From Duncaniella muris (GTDB lineage Bacteria; Bacteroidota; Bacteroidia; Bacteroidales; Muribaculaceae), in contig NZ_PUEC01000007.1 in assembly GCF_003024805.1 (NCBI RefSeq), positions 1 to 64,000 on the forward strand: a DNA stretch of 64,000 nucleotides, in the 5' to 3' direction. Positions 51,972 to 61,802 of this stretch are shown piece by piece. Under the pieces are notes generated by a model. It was not told the origin of the DNA. It saw nothing but the letters and a program-made list of their open reading frames with translations, and did not search any database. Every line of letters begins with the position of its first letter. Position 1 is the first letter of the stretch. The translations under genes and the position numbers were made by a program.

Positions 51972-52586
51972 TTAGTAGTTGATCTTCGTTTTCTGTTCGA
52001 TGTCCTTGTTCAGCAGGGTTCGCCAGTTCACGATAAGCAATCCGTGCGGGTTGTTTTCTGTTCGGGGCACACGCTTGAGTTGCCCCGCCGTGACCAGTTC
52101 CCGCATGAGGATGTTGCTCCGCCGCTCAATGCGTTGCCGTCCGTAGTAAGTGAACTCCATCTTCTCCTTGTTGAAAGCCACGCTGTCGCAATAGATGGAG
52201 AACACCGAACTCGTACCCAAAATGTTGGAGTAGAAACCCTTTTCCTTGAGCGTGTTGTATTGTGCCAACCCCGTCTCATCCACCAGATACATCGCTTTTT
52301 CCATCGTATAGCGGATGTATTTGTCATCCGGCGGTAACGTGAAAAAATAATGGTGGAACATTTCCACATGGCTTTTGGCTTCCACGTCAAGCGTTTCGTC
52401 TATTGTCGTGCGGTTCACGAGGATAGGCACGTTGCCGTCCAGCACATACACCTTCTTCTGCGCATCCGAGACCATCGTCCGGGCTGTCCAGATACTTGAC
52501 AAGCTGATGATGACACATCCCACGAGAAAAGCGGTACAGATGATGCCCACCAGTCTTATTTTGTTTTCCAAATTCTTGATGACCAT
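51972..52586 (-). CDS. traK: TraK-like conjugal transfer protein (VirB8-like)
   Basis: A 204-residue protein with one N-terminal membrane anchor (LVGIICTAFLVGCVIISLSSIW) and a periplasmic mixed domain, the VirB8 plan. Residues 75-130 (SHVEMFHHYFFTLPPDDKYIRYTMEKAMYLVD) match Bacteroides TraK. It is an inner-membrane assembly factor that contacts TraM. Confidence 0.82.
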   Translation of the reverse strand: MVIKNLENKIRLVGIICTAFLVGCVIISLSSIWTARTMVSDAQKKVYVLDGNVPILVNRTTIDETLDVEAKSHVEMFHHYFFTLPPDDKYIRYTMEKAMYLVDETGLAQYNTLKEKGFYSNILGTSSVFSIYCDSVAFNKEKMEFTYYGRQRIERRSNILMRELVTAGQLKRVPRTENNPHGLLIVNWRTLLNKDIEQKTKINY

Positions 52587-52589
52587 CGG

Positions 52590-52985
52590 TTATTCCCTTT
52601 TACCGTTCAACATCTGTACATATTCCGTGTGCAGCATGGGTATGACCGCATCCAGAAGTTCCGTCAAAAGATTCTCGAACTCCGCCGAGAATATCTCCAC
52701 GTAATAGCCCTGCATCTCCACGTGGACAAGCACCCACCAGATTCCTCTTTTGCGCTTACCTGCGTTCCGCTGCAGCAGGGCAAGACGCAGCTTGTACGTC
52801 AGGTACGTCACCAAGGGGGCGATGTACCGGTCGTCGTACTCGAAGGCTTCGTCCAGTTCTTCATACTGCGGGTCGATGCGGTGGTTTTCCGCCACCTCGC
52901 AAACCTCTTTTCTCGCTCGTTCCTGCGCAAAGGACATGAATTTCTCATCCTTGCACCAACTTTTGATTTTCTCTTGCAATTTCAT
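52590..52985 (-). CDS. Unknown protein in tra operon (131 aa)
   Basis: A soluble, charged helical protein (MKLQEKIKSWCKDEKFMSFAQERARKEV...) without signal peptide. It lies between TraJ-like and TraK-like genes with three- and 41-base gaps, so it belongs to the operon. No family recognised. Confidence 0.6.
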   Translation of the reverse strand: MKLQEKIKSWCKDEKFMSFAQERARKEVCEVAENHRIDPQYEELDEAFEYDDRYIAPLVTYLTYKLRLALLQRNAGKRKRGIWWVLVHVEMQGYYVEIFSAEFENLLTELLDAVIPMLHTEYVQMLNGKRE

Positions 52986-53026
52986 GTTATTATGATTTTT
53001 ATTGGGTTTATATTATCTTTTGCGGA

Positions 53027-54160
53027 TTATCTCATGATGCCGCCCAACCCTCCGGTTGCCGTCATCTTCGCCTGCTGTGCCACGCCCTCGCCGAAGTTTC
53101 GGGTAGAGAATGCCGTGTCGCCCTCCGGTATCATCCATGCCGCCAAGTCCGGAACAAGGTTCAGGCACTTGAGGGCTACAATCGAAGCCGCCATCAGGTA
53201 GCCTGCCGAGAAGAACGAGTTTTGCAGGTAGGCAGCCATCGTCTGCTCGCTGGCGGTTATCGCCGTCAGGTTCTCGATTTGGATGCACAATACAATGTCA
53301 AAGAGCAGCAGCACATAGAAGCCCACGAAGTAGAGCATCGCCCCGTAGAAATGCACCGTCAGATAGCGTGTCAGCCACTTCGCCCAAGCACCTTCCCATT
53401 TCGGCAGGATGCTGAACGCCCACTGTATCGGTCCGAAAATCGTCAGCATTCCCAACAGGATTTGTTGGCAGTAAATCGTTGCCCACCAACCGATTCGGAA
53501 CACCACGAGGGCAATCAACATGATGATTTTGTCTATCCCCACGATGACTCCTGCCGTCAAAGACGTGAACCACAACTTCGCCGCATCCTTTTCCATGCTC
53601 GTCACTTCGTCCACGCCGGTCTGCTCCATTGTCGCCTCTATCAGATTGGGATCGGATGTGCCCGTGTGGGCGACATCCGCCTGCGCCTGCAGGTTCGTGT
53701 ACATCGTGTCACGCACATGGATGAGCTGTTGAACTTCCTCGAACCTGTCCGATATCTGTGAAGCTTCAGCTTCGTACAAGTCATGGGTGTACGACCCGAT
53801 GCAATTCGGGATGTAGGACAGAAAGTCCAGAAAACACCAGTTGTTCCGGCTCCCCGCCATACCCGTGTCCGCAGGCGGATACCACCAGCAGATGATAATC
53901 GACACGGCAAGCGGCCTAAACAGCTTCATAACGTCCAACGGCTCGTGCTTTACCATCATCTTGTAGGCGATACCTGCCGCCATGACGATGGAGAACAGTG
54001 CCGCGAGTGCCATGCACATCTGCAATATCCACCAAAAAGGACCCTGCGCACCGGTAAAAGTCGCGTCCGTCAGAAACTCGTTGGTCTGAAAGATGACATC
54101 ATCTATTTCCTCCTCCAACAGGTTGATGCCGAAATCCGAAAGTATATCTCCGTTTGCCAT
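53027..54160 (-). CDS. traJ: TraJ-like conjugal transfer protein (VirB6-like)
   Basis: A 377-residue polytopic inner membrane protein: six or more hydrophobic segments, including WILQMCMALAALFSIVMAAGIAYKM and IVGIDKIIMLIALVVFRIGWWATIYCQQILLGML. This fits Bacteroides TraJ. It ends GGLGGIMR, resembling the tails seen in the 17-33 kb operon. Confidence 0.85.
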   Translation of the reverse strand: MANGDILSDFGINLLEEEIDDVIFQTNEFLTDATFTGAQGPFWWILQMCMALAALFSIVMAAGIAYKMMVKHEPLDVMKLFRPLAVSIIICWWYPPADTGMAGSRNNWCFLDFLSYIPNCIGSYTHDLYEAEASQISDRFEEVQQLIHVRDTMYTNLQAQADVAHTGTSDPNLIEATMEQTGVDEVTSMEKDAAKLWFTSLTAGVIVGIDKIIMLIALVVFRIGWWATIYCQQILLGMLTIFGPIQWAFSILPKWEGAWAKWLTRYLTVHFYGAMLYFVGFYVLLLFDIVLCIQIENLTAITASEQTMAAYLQNSFFSAGYLMAASIVALKCLNLVPDLAAWMIPEGDTAFSTRNFGEGVAQQAKMTATGGLGGIMR

Positions 54161-54172
54161 AGCCCTGTCTTT

Positions 54173-54940
54173 TTATTTCCCTCTGTTTACACTCTCGTTG
54201 TCATCTTCGCCGTTTCCGTTGCCGCCCGATTGCGAGCCACACACCGCAAGGCGTGATTCCTGCCACCGGCTCATGGCATTGCGGACAATGCCGCCCTTAT
54301 GCAGGGTACGGTTGTCCGTTGCGTTCAGCAGTGTGCTTGTTGCCGTTGCGTTCTGACGCTTGGCGAGGTAGCTCACTAAAATCTCGTTCTGCCGTGCCAC
54401 ATCCTCGTAGATGCGCAGATACTCCTTCTTTCGCTGGGCGTTTGGCATATAGGCGTCTTTCGTGGCGTTGATGGCGCACTGATAGACGTGGTAGTATTCC
54501 GTCCACCGTTCCTTGTCGGCCGGAGTACCGCCGGACAGGAGAATACGGTCGATGTTGCGCCGGAACCGTTCCATCTGTCTGCTGACCTTATCGCCCTCGG
54601 CAAGCCACGCGATGTCCACCTGCCGGTCGGCAACGTTCAACGCCTCGACCTTCGCCCGCTTGACCAAAGCCGAATCAATGGCTTCCGCTTCGTCCACCTG
54701 GTTGTAGAGATTGATACCGGCAAGTGTGCGGAACGAGAGCTTGTTTTTGGCCGCCGCCGACTTCTTGTATTTGTTGTGCAGCACGGAATAATAGAGGTCG
54801 GGCGAGAGTGCGCCCGTACCGGTTTCCATGACCGTTACCTGATTCTGTTTCGGCGAATCATGGTTGTACGTTACATACTGTGCGTGTACGGCTGTCGTTA
54901 CGGTGACCGCCACTGCCATGAGTAATAGTTTTCTGTTCAT
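54173..54940 (-). CDS. DUF5045-type conjugal transfer protein
   Basis: A 255-residue secreted protein (signal peptide MNRKLLLMAVAVTVTTAVHAQ) with a helical body (RQVDIAWLAEGDKVSRQMERFRRNIDRIL) and GIVRNAMSRWQESRLAVCG near the end. It fits the DUF5045 family adjacent to TraJ in Bacteroidales. It is also one of several proteins here that end in an A..RW word. Confidence 0.7.
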   Translation of the reverse strand: MNRKLLLMAVAVTVTTAVHAQYVTYNHDSPKQNQVTVMETGTGALSPDLYYSVLHNKYKKSAAAKNKLSFRTLAGINLYNQVDEAEAIDSALVKRAKVEALNVADRQVDIAWLAEGDKVSRQMERFRRNIDRILLSGGTPADKERWTEYYHVYQCAINATKDAYMPNAQRKKEYLRIYEDVARQNEILVSYLAKRQNATATSTLLNATDNRTLHKGGIVRNAMSRWQESRLAVCGSQSGGNGNGEDDNESVNRGK

Positions 54941-54958
54941 ATTCTTCTCTTTTTGTCG

Positions 54959-55684
54959 TTAATAATCCAGTCTTCCGGCTCCGCGCCAACGCCCGAAGGC
55001 GTCATCGAGAATCTCCCGCATGGTGCGGGAGCGATATACCTTTGCTTTCCAATAGCCGATGCGCACTTGAATGTACCGCCATGTCTCGAAATAGGCCCGG
55101 TTCAGATGCCGCTCGATGTTGTCCAATGAGCGGTTGATGGCCTCCAACACCATCAGCAGGTCGGAGGTCGAGCAGGCGGCCGCTCCGGTGGCATACAGCA
55201 CGAGGTCGCTCACGGACTTGTAGAGCTGTTCCCCCTCACGGGCAATCGCCCTCAGCCCCCTCGCATTGATGGAGATAATCAGGGTATCTGCGGATTCGAT
55301 GCGTCCACGTTTCAAGATCTTCGCATTGAAATCCTCCAACAACGATTTATAGTCGCCGATACGGTCGCTGACCGATGTATAGGTATTCTTGACGTTCAGC
55401 ACCGTGCGCAACGACTGGTACATGACGTCGATGGCATCGAACGCACGGGTGTATTTGTCAAGGTCAATATTCAACTCTTTATAGTCCCCAACTTCTTTAC
55501 AGCTGTACTCGTGCAACAGCTTGTTGCTGTACTCCAAGGTGCTACGAGCCAACAGCAGGCTGCGCTGCTTCTTGTGGTCGTTGATGTAGGCTTCGACGGA
55601 GACTATATCGAAAGTCCACTGCGCCTTGGCGATACCGGGCAGCAGGGCGAACAGCACGACGGCAATCTGTATGGTACGTTTCAT
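54959..55684 (-). CDS. TraI-like secreted conjugal transfer protein (241 aa)
   Basis: Signal peptide (MKRTIQIAVVLFALLPGIAKAQ), a helical body with conserved SRTMREILDDAFGRWRGAGRLDY at the end. Position after the large secreted protein and before DUF5045 matches the TraI slot of Bacteroides operons. Probably VirB5-like or periplasmic. Overlaps the previous gene by four bases. Confidence 0.65.
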   Translation of the reverse strand: MKRTIQIAVVLFALLPGIAKAQWTFDIVSVEAYINDHKKQRSLLLARSTLEYSNKLLHEYSCKEVGDYKELNIDLDKYTRAFDAIDVMYQSLRTVLNVKNTYTSVSDRIGDYKSLLEDFNAKILKRGRIESADTLIISINARGLRAIAREGEQLYKSVSDLVLYATGAAACSTSDLLMVLEAINRSLDNIERHLNRAYFETWRYIQVRIGYWKAKVYRSRTMREILDDAFGRWRGAGRLDY

Positions 55685-58227
55685 GGCCGTACCTCCTTTC
55701 TGCTATTCCTGCTGTTGCCGCTCCGAAGCGTCCGTGCATTCTCCACCCAGCGGTCATGGCATTCCTCCACGAGTGTCAGCCTACGGCCTTCGTCCGTGTC
55801 CAGTCCGGGCAGCACATCCTTCATCACGTCAAGGATGCTCCGCTTGTAGTGCATCATCTTTTCCAGCGATACCAAGTCGGCATATATCTTGGTGATTCTG
55901 CTGTCCACCTCTCGCGCTATCTCAAGGCGGTCGCTTGACCACAGCAGATGGTACACGTCGCCTGATGGTGTTTCTTCCGTCGGTGCGCTGCGGGCGTATT
56001 CCGTCGTGATTTTACAGGACGGATGTTCACGGGCGATTTCGGCTATCCGGTCGTTTACCAGTTTAGCCTTTTCCGCATCCGAAAGTCCCGGATCAAGGGT
56101 CAGCACGTCAGCGACGTGTGTGTCCGTATATTCCGAAGTGAGTTCCCACTTGATTTGGATAATGGTACGGTGTATTTTTATGCCGAGAAAATATTTCGGC
56201 TTGCGGGCAATGGAGACCGTAGCCCTGAATGTGATGATACCGTTGATATTCGGCATGGTCGCCTTGCGTACATACGAGTAGCCGTTCCATGCTCCGCCGT
56301 CCTGCCAAGTAAGACCGTATGCCGCCTTGCAGTCCTGCATGATGGCAGGGATGCGGTAATAGTCATCCGTCGCCACGCTGTTGTCGTCTGCGGCATCCGA
56401 CTTTGCTTGGGCATAGTCGGACTGTTTCTTCTTCCACTCCGCGAGTTCGCCTTTCAGACGGTCTATCCGTGTCTTGTTCGCGTTGTACTGCTGCCGGTAC
56501 GTCGTCGCATCCTCAATGCTCGCCGTACTGATTTTCTTCAGCAGGACAGCGTTCTCGTTTTCCAATGCCCCGATTTGCGCTTCAATATTGGCCGCTTGGC
56601 TGTTCGCCTCGTTCAATAGCGCGTCCAGTTCCGAAAGGTCGAGGTCGTTTTCCGTCACCGAGGTCTGCATGGCGCACTCCTTGGTGTGGGCATTCAACGA
56701 GCTGCCGCACTTGCGGCACTTGTACTGTGTCGAGCCTTGTCCGAGCGTAACCCCGTCGGAACAGGTCACGCTGATGGTCACGCTCTCGCATCCCTTCAAT
56801 TTGGCTGCGTCCGTTGCTTGGTAATAGTTTCGCGCACCGGAAGATATATAATAGGTGTAGCCGTCCTCGTTCTCGTTGAACTCCGCAAGCCGGACATTCA
56901 GTTGCGCCCGAAACGTGTTCAAGTCCATCGAGTAGGAATCGAAGACTTCCTCATAGACGACCTCTTCTTTGTTCCAGTTTTTGCTCACATGGATTTCGTA
57001 TGCGTATGCCTTTTTGGTCTGCTTGTTTTTCTTGCTGATGATATAGGCACTCATCCAATAGTTGATGCTGTAGCTGAACCCGTCGTTCTGGTTGTTCAAC
57101 TGCTGCACGCGGTTTCTTGACCAACCGGCATATCCTTCCGAGTTGGCAAGTACCTGTTCCCGTTGCGAGGCATCAGGATAGAAATTCGGGTCGCTCGTGT
57201 TGAACCGCACCCATGCGCCCCCGTTCAGGATGCTGTTGTCGTCCGTCGGAGGATAGTAGTCGCACAGCGATACGCTCCCTTGGTCACGCCGGGCAATGTA
57301 CCACCGCTGCGTGTAATAGTTCCCCATCGCTTCGTCCAGGTAGTCGGTCATCCATGCCGTGAGGTTGTAGTTGCTGAAGTTGAACAGACCGGCCACGTTG
57401 TCCGGACCACCCACCATGTCAATCAGCAAGCCGCCGATGTCATGTTCCGCCTGCTCGAATAGACTCCCGTAGTGTTCATACAGGTTGCCGATTTCTTCAA
57501 CCTTTCCACCCAGCAGGTCATGGAACGAGCTGCTTTGCAACAGGGCGTCACCAAGATTGGCAATGCCTGCCGTTGCAAGGCCGACCCCCATGTTATAAAG
57601 GTTGTCGAGGTCGCTTTTCAGGTTCTCGTGGGTGAAGTTGCCCGGTATGCGGGCGAAGTTGTCCATCATCCGCTGCCAGTCGATGTTTCCCGTTTCGGAG
57701 AGTTTCAGCAAGGGGGCAATTTCCGGATTGATTTCGAGAAAGGCGATGTCCGAAAAGGTCAGCGTGCTGTTGGTCACCACGCTCTCGAACTGCATACACA
57801 GACTTTTGGTATCATCGCAGACTTTCATCAGGTAACTGCCCCAATAGATAGCCGTTTGCGGCGAATGGAGCATCTGCTTCGCCACCACCCATATCTTGGG
57901 CATGATTTTCTCCGCCACCATCCGGTAGATGCGCCGGTAGTAGTAGTTTTCCGTACGGCTGTTCCAGATGCCGAGGTCGCTCAGGGCTTTATGCTCCAAG
58001 AACTTGGCCGCGAATATCCCGGCGGTAGCGACCTCCGCTGCCGTGTAGTGCTTGAGGACGTCATCGACCTGCTCCCGGTAGTACCCTTCGGCGACCGCTT
58101 CCGTACCGAAGGCGGCCACCATCGCCGCAACGGTACGGGTGTCGTAGTTCACGCTGTAATACTGGGCGTGAACCGTCTGGCAGAGTGTGACCGAGGCGAT
58201 GGTCAGGATAAGGAGTAGTCGTTTCAT
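55681..58227 (-). CDS. Large secreted protein with zinc-knuckle and coiled coil (848 aa)
   Basis: Signal peptide (MKRLLLILTIASVTLCQTVHAQ), N-terminal 300 residues of helical repeats, a central part with a C-x2-C-x6-H-x3-C cluster (C504, C507, H514, C518), and a coiled coil at about 525-612. It ends CHDRWVENARTL..., again with an RW word. It occupies the slot between VirB4 and TraI and is much longer than usual periplasmic Tra proteins. Function unknown; perhaps an extended periplasmic or surface component. Confidence 0.65.
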   Translation of the reverse strand: MKRLLLILTIASVTLCQTVHAQYYSVNYDTRTVAAMVAAFGTEAVAEGYYREQVDDVLKHYTAAEVATAGIFAAKFLEHKALSDLGIWNSRTENYYYRRIYRMVAEKIMPKIWVVAKQMLHSPQTAIYWGSYLMKVCDDTKSLCMQFESVVTNSTLTFSDIAFLEINPEIAPLLKLSETGNIDWQRMMDNFARIPGNFTHENLKSDLDNLYNMGVGLATAGIANLGDALLQSSSFHDLLGGKVEEIGNLYEHYGSLFEQAEHDIGGLLIDMVGGPDNVAGLFNFSNYNLTAWMTDYLDEAMGNYYTQRWYIARRDQGSVSLCDYYPPTDDNSILNGGAWVRFNTSDPNFYPDASQREQVLANSEGYAGWSRNRVQQLNNQNDGFSYSINYWMSAYIISKKNKQTKKAYAYEIHVSKNWNKEEVVYEEVFDSYSMDLNTFRAQLNVRLAEFNENEDGYTYYISSGARNYYQATDAAKLKGCESVTISVTCSDGVTLGQGSTQYKCRKCGSSLNAHTKECAMQTSVTENDLDLSELDALLNEANSQAANIEAQIGALENENAVLLKKISTASIEDATTYRQQYNANKTRIDRLKGELAEWKKKQSDYAQAKSDAADDNSVATDDYYRIPAIMQDCKAAYGLTWQDGGAWNGYSYVRKATMPNINGIITFRATVSIARKPKYFLGIKIHRTIIQIKWELTSEYTDTHVADVLTLDPGLSDAEKAKLVNDRIAEIAREHPSCKITTEYARSAPTEETPSGDVYHLLWSSDRLEIAREVDSRITKIYADLVSLEKMMHYKRSILDVMKDVLPGLDTDEGRRLTLVEECHDRWVENARTLRSGNSRNSRKEVRP

Positions 58228-58238
58228 GGCTGCAATGT

Positions 58239-60947
58239 TTATTTGGATTCATGCACGGGACGGAGGTTGAGCACACGCCCCGTCTCGTTTACTTTTTGTG
58301 CAAAAGGCAGGGACTTCCCGATACCGCTGGCATCCCAGTCCCGGCAATATGCCTCGATAGCTTCCTGATGGCTGCACCGAAGTTCCTTCTTGTAAAGCTT
58401 CAGTGCCTCCTTTTCCGCCCGTTCGGTCGTGTAGGTCATGTAGCACTCGTGCGGCTCTTCCACGCCGTACACGCCGCTGGTCGTCCCCCGACGGATAAAC
58501 ACTTCGCGGAAGAAGCTGCGCCCATCCTTGTTCTCCAAGCGGTTGATGGTAAATATCTTCTTGCAATCCACCTCGGTCAGACCAAGAATCTTTCGGATTT
58601 CGTCAAAGCGTTCCTTGAACTTGCTCTGGTCAAGCAGCATCACCACGTCCGAGTTGTTGATGATGGCCTCCTTCACGATTTCGCTGCCGATGATGTCCTG
58701 TATCTCCTGCGTCACCACGCCGACAGAAGCCCAAAACTTACGGGCGGTCTTGTACATGAACTTGATGTATTCCGCCATGAGCGGGCTGGCAATGGCCTTC
58801 CACGCCTCTTCGATGACAAGGACTTTACGGTTCTTCTTGATGCGCATTTTCTGCAGGAACACGTCCATGATAATCAGTGTGACAATGGGAAACAGTTTCT
58901 TGTTTTCCTTGATTGCATCCACTTCAAAGACGATGAATGTCTCGTCAAACAGTGCCGAATCCACATTCTCATTGAGAATCTTCTCATACGCGCCTCCCTT
59001 GTAGAACGGCTGCAGCATGGTCGAATAGGTCGAGTAGCTGATTGTCGTGATGTCATTTTCGGTGCAGATCTGCTCCAGACGGTCGAATGAGTAGTCAAAG
59101 AATGAGTTGAAGTTCAGTTCCGACACTTTGAGAGCCGCCCGCCGTGCCTCAAGCACCTCTATCTGTTTGCGCACCATCTCATCCACCTCTCTGGGTGGTT
59201 TGTTTGGGTTCTTTCGGCTGGCCGCCGCAAACAGGTTTTTCAGCAGTACCTCCCGTTGCTCGTCGGTGTATCTTGTAAATCCGTTGAAATAGGCATCATA
59301 GTAGTCTATGATTATCTGCTCGACAATGCGGAACTCGATTTCGGGAATCTGGCTGTCCGACCCTTTCCAAATCATCAGGATAAGGTTCTTGAGGAAGTCT
59401 ATCTTCTCGATATTGTATTCCTCCCGGTTGATGCGAAACGGATTCATCGTAATAGGCCGTTCCTCGGTATAGGAGATATACTTGCCGCCCAGATACTCGC
59501 ACAGTCCCTCGTATGAGTTCCCCGTATCGACCATCACCACATCCGTTCCCTGCTCATGGAGCTGGCGCACGACCGAGTTCATATGAAAACTCTTGCCGCT
59601 GCCCGAAGGCCCCAAACAGAAAAAATTGGAATTATCAGTCAGTTTATTCTTTCCCTCTTTTCCCGTGATGTCGATAGCCACCGGCACGCCCTGACGGTCG
59701 GTGTAGTAAATCTTCAGCGGCGTTTCCTCGCTGTGCAGCACACGCTCCTTGTACATCAGGCACATCGCCGCATCGGAAAGGGTCAGGAAACGGTCGTATT
59801 CCTCATTGAGCGTGTAGCAGTTGCCCGGAAACGAACCGACGAACAGTTCCAGTTGGTTGTATGCCCGCTTGCTGATATGGATACCCATACGCCCGAAAGC
59901 GTTTTCCAAGTGGTTCGTACACTTTTGCAGGTCTGCACCGGCAGACACGGCCACCACCATGTTGAAGTGTGTATATACCAGTTGCTTGCTCTCACGGGCG
60001 ATGACTTCCTGCACACGCTTGATGTCCTCGACCGCCATCTGGTTGTTCGGATTGGGAATGCTCGCGTGGCGGTTCTTCTTTTTGTCGAGCAGCGACAGCT
60101 CACGCTTCTGGTTGGGCAGGAAGATGATTTGGTTATAGACCACTGTCTCGGCGTTCGGGATGCTGTCCACCACCGACACCAAATCGACGGGCATTTCCGT
60201 GTTGTTGACCTCGATATTCGTGTACGGACGTATCATCGAGGGCAGTGCGGCGCAGTCCACATCCACAAGGCTGTACACCTTGCAGCGTTTGTCGCCCATC
60301 GACACGGTTTCATCGTCCGCCTTGAAGTTCGTCATCGACACGGTGCGGTCTTTGAAGTTCATGGCGAAGTAACGATCGACGTACTCGCTCGCTTCGGCTT
60401 TGTTCAGGAATCTGGCCTGTACGCCGCCGTCACGTAACTGGTCGTGCACTTTACGGATTTTCACAAGGAAGTCGCGCCACTTTTTGCTATCGAACGAGAA
60501 CAGACGGCTTTTCTTCGCCTCTTGCGTGATGGTCAGGTAGCAAAGGCTGTCCGTGTAAGGACGTCCCTTGAAATAACGAAAATAGGATGAAGACAGGAAC
60601 TCCTGACCGTCAGTCGGTTCGCTCGCAAACTGTTTCCTGACGAAGATGTCCTGCTTGTGGATGGCGTACCCTTCGCCCAACGTCTGCGCAAGGGCGGTGA
60701 ACAAGTGTGTGAAGTCGTAGTAACTGTCAATGTCCGCCGAATATTTCTGTACCGGATTCTCTATCTTAAGTACGGCGGAATATTCGCCGGTCTTGGTGTA
60801 CAGCACACCCACACCGTCCGTTTCCTCCGCCGAGAAATAGATGTCCTGAAAGATTCGCTTGCGCTTGCCGCCCGTACCGAACGCATAGACCGACAAGGCC
60901 ATACCCGCGCACAAAGCGACAAAACATAAAATGATGTATAGGGTCAT
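58239..60947 (-). CDS. traG: TraG VirB4-like ATPase
   Basis: A 902-residue channel ATPase. Walker A GPSGSGKS at about residue 446, Walker B VLVIEEAWKAI, and the C-terminal VirB4 pattern (FWASVGVVTQEIQDIIGSEIVKEAIINNSDVVMLLDQSKFKERF). One N-terminal hydrophobic segment anchors it. It powers pilus/channel assembly with the VirD4 protein. A 110-base gap before it holds a 29-codon frame (MALLIVERGWVCLEARRTC) that ends at its start codon as ATGA; whether it is translated is unclear. Confidence 0.92.
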   Translation of the reverse strand: MTLYIILCFVALCAGMALSVYAFGTGGKRKRIFQDIYFSAEETDGVGVLYTKTGEYSAVLKIENPVQKYSADIDSYYDFTHLFTALAQTLGEGYAIHKQDIFVRKQFASEPTDGQEFLSSSYFRYFKGRPYTDSLCYLTITQEAKKSRLFSFDSKKWRDFLVKIRKVHDQLRDGGVQARFLNKAEASEYVDRYFAMNFKDRTVSMTNFKADDETVSMGDKRCKVYSLVDVDCAALPSMIRPYTNIEVNNTEMPVDLVSVVDSIPNAETVVYNQIIFLPNQKRELSLLDKKKNRHASIPNPNNQMAVEDIKRVQEVIARESKQLVYTHFNMVVAVSAGADLQKCTNHLENAFGRMGIHISKRAYNQLELFVGSFPGNCYTLNEEYDRFLTLSDAAMCLMYKERVLHSEETPLKIYYTDRQGVPVAIDITGKEGKNKLTDNSNFFCLGPSGSGKSFHMNSVVRQLHEQGTDVVMVDTGNSYEGLCEYLGGKYISYTEERPITMNPFRINREEYNIEKIDFLKNLILMIWKGSDSQIPEIEFRIVEQIIIDYYDAYFNGFTRYTDEQREVLLKNLFAAASRKNPNKPPREVDEMVRKQIEVLEARRAALKVSELNFNSFFDYSFDRLEQICTENDITTISYSTYSTMLQPFYKGGAYEKILNENVDSALFDETFIVFEVDAIKENKKLFPIVTLIIMDVFLQKMRIKKNRKVLVIEEAWKAIASPLMAEYIKFMYKTARKFWASVGVVTQEIQDIIGSEIVKEAIINNSDVVMLLDQSKFKERFDEIRKILGLTEVDCKKIFTINRLENKDGRSFFREVFIRRGTTSGVYGVEEPHECYMTYTTERAEKEALKLYKKELRCSHQEAIEAYCRDWDASGIGKSLPFAQKVNETGRVLNLRPVHESK

Positions 60948-61058
60948 TTCGATATACGTGTAATTAAATAGGGGCAGGTTCGCCTTGCTTCAAGACAAAC
61001 CCACCCGCGTTCAACAATCAATAAAGCCATGCACATTGCCGTGATGGTTTTTCTTTCG

Positions 61059-61355
61059 TCAGATCTTGCGCGAGTGGGCATACACATACACACCCGGAAC
61101 GACCTTCTTGCTATGCAGTCCTTTCCGCTGTTTGAGGAGGATGAGCACGATACCGGCCGATACGACGGCTGCCAGCACGACAAGCCCGGCAATGAAACCG
61201 AGCAGGCAGTAGGCGGCGACAAAGCCGACAATGGCTCCGCACGTCGTCACCGCCGCCCAATATATATACCGGCCTTGGATGCCCAAAAACTCAAGAGGCC
61301 GTTGCAGTCCCTTGAACAGCGGGTAGTCCGGATAGCGTTCGTCCTTGCCTTTCAT
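61059..61355 (-). CDS. traF: TraF-like DUF4133 protein (VirB3-like)
   Basis: A 98-residue protein (MKGKDERYPDYPLFKGLQRPLEFLGIQGRYIYWAAVTTCG...) with two hydrophobic helices and a basic end. DYPLFKGLQRPLEF is typical of DUF4133/TraF of Bacteroidales. It sits next to VirB4, as VirB3 does. Start is 15 bases from the TraE stop. Confidence 0.88.
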   Translation of the reverse strand: MKGKDERYPDYPLFKGLQRPLEFLGIQGRYIYWAAVTTCGAIVGFVAAYCLLGFIAGLVVLAAVVSAGIVLILLKQRKGLHSKKVVPGVYVYAHSRKI

Positions 61356-61370
61356 ACTTATCCTTGATGT

Positions 61371-61748
61371 TTAAGCGGCAATACCGAAGAACAGAGGCAA
61401 CGCCTTGGCCGCCGCAATGAGGAAGATACAGGCTCCCACGACCATCATGATCTTCTTCTTGACGTCCTGCTCCTCGTTGTTCATGGCGATATATACCGAG
61501 ATTGCACCCACGATGGCCACAACGCCGGCAATGGCGTAGCACAATTTCACCATAATAGGCACATACTTGGCAATCTCCTCCGCGACAGTGGATAATGCGC
61601 TCGTACCGGCGGAATAGTCGCCTGCGGAGTTCTGCGCTTTCGCCACCATGCCGGACAGCAGCATGAAAGAGAACATCATTACTTTGGTGGGGATTCTGTT
61701 GACGAATCCGAATGCCTTGCGGCACAGTTGTTTGGTTTTCTGAAACAT
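61371..61748 (-). CDS. traE: TraE-like DUF4134 protein
   Basis: A 125-residue VirB2-like protein with an N-terminal signal-like region ending AKAQ, then two hydrophobic helices (IPIMVKLCYAIAGVVAIVGAISVYIAM, IMMVVGACIFLIAAAKALPLFFG). Probably the pilin-like subunit. Beside a second DUF4134 gene. Confidence 0.85.
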   Translation of the reverse strand: MFQKTKQLCRKAFGFVNRIPTKVMMFSFMLLSGMVAKAQNSAGDYSAGTSALSTVAEEIAKYVPIMVKLCYAIAGVVAIVGAISVYIAMNNEEQDVKKKIMMVVGACIFLIAAAKALPLFFGIAA

Positions 61749-61802
61749 ACGTTTACTTTTTTAGTGAATACTTTATTTGTCTGCGACCTGATACAAGTAA
61801 GG

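Noticed and set aside
57472-58218. Plus-strand open frames opposite the tra genes (also 45840-46742, 18303-18911, 20485-21231, 59556-60437)
   Set aside because: All are shadows of clearly conserved minus-strand genes and show no motif.
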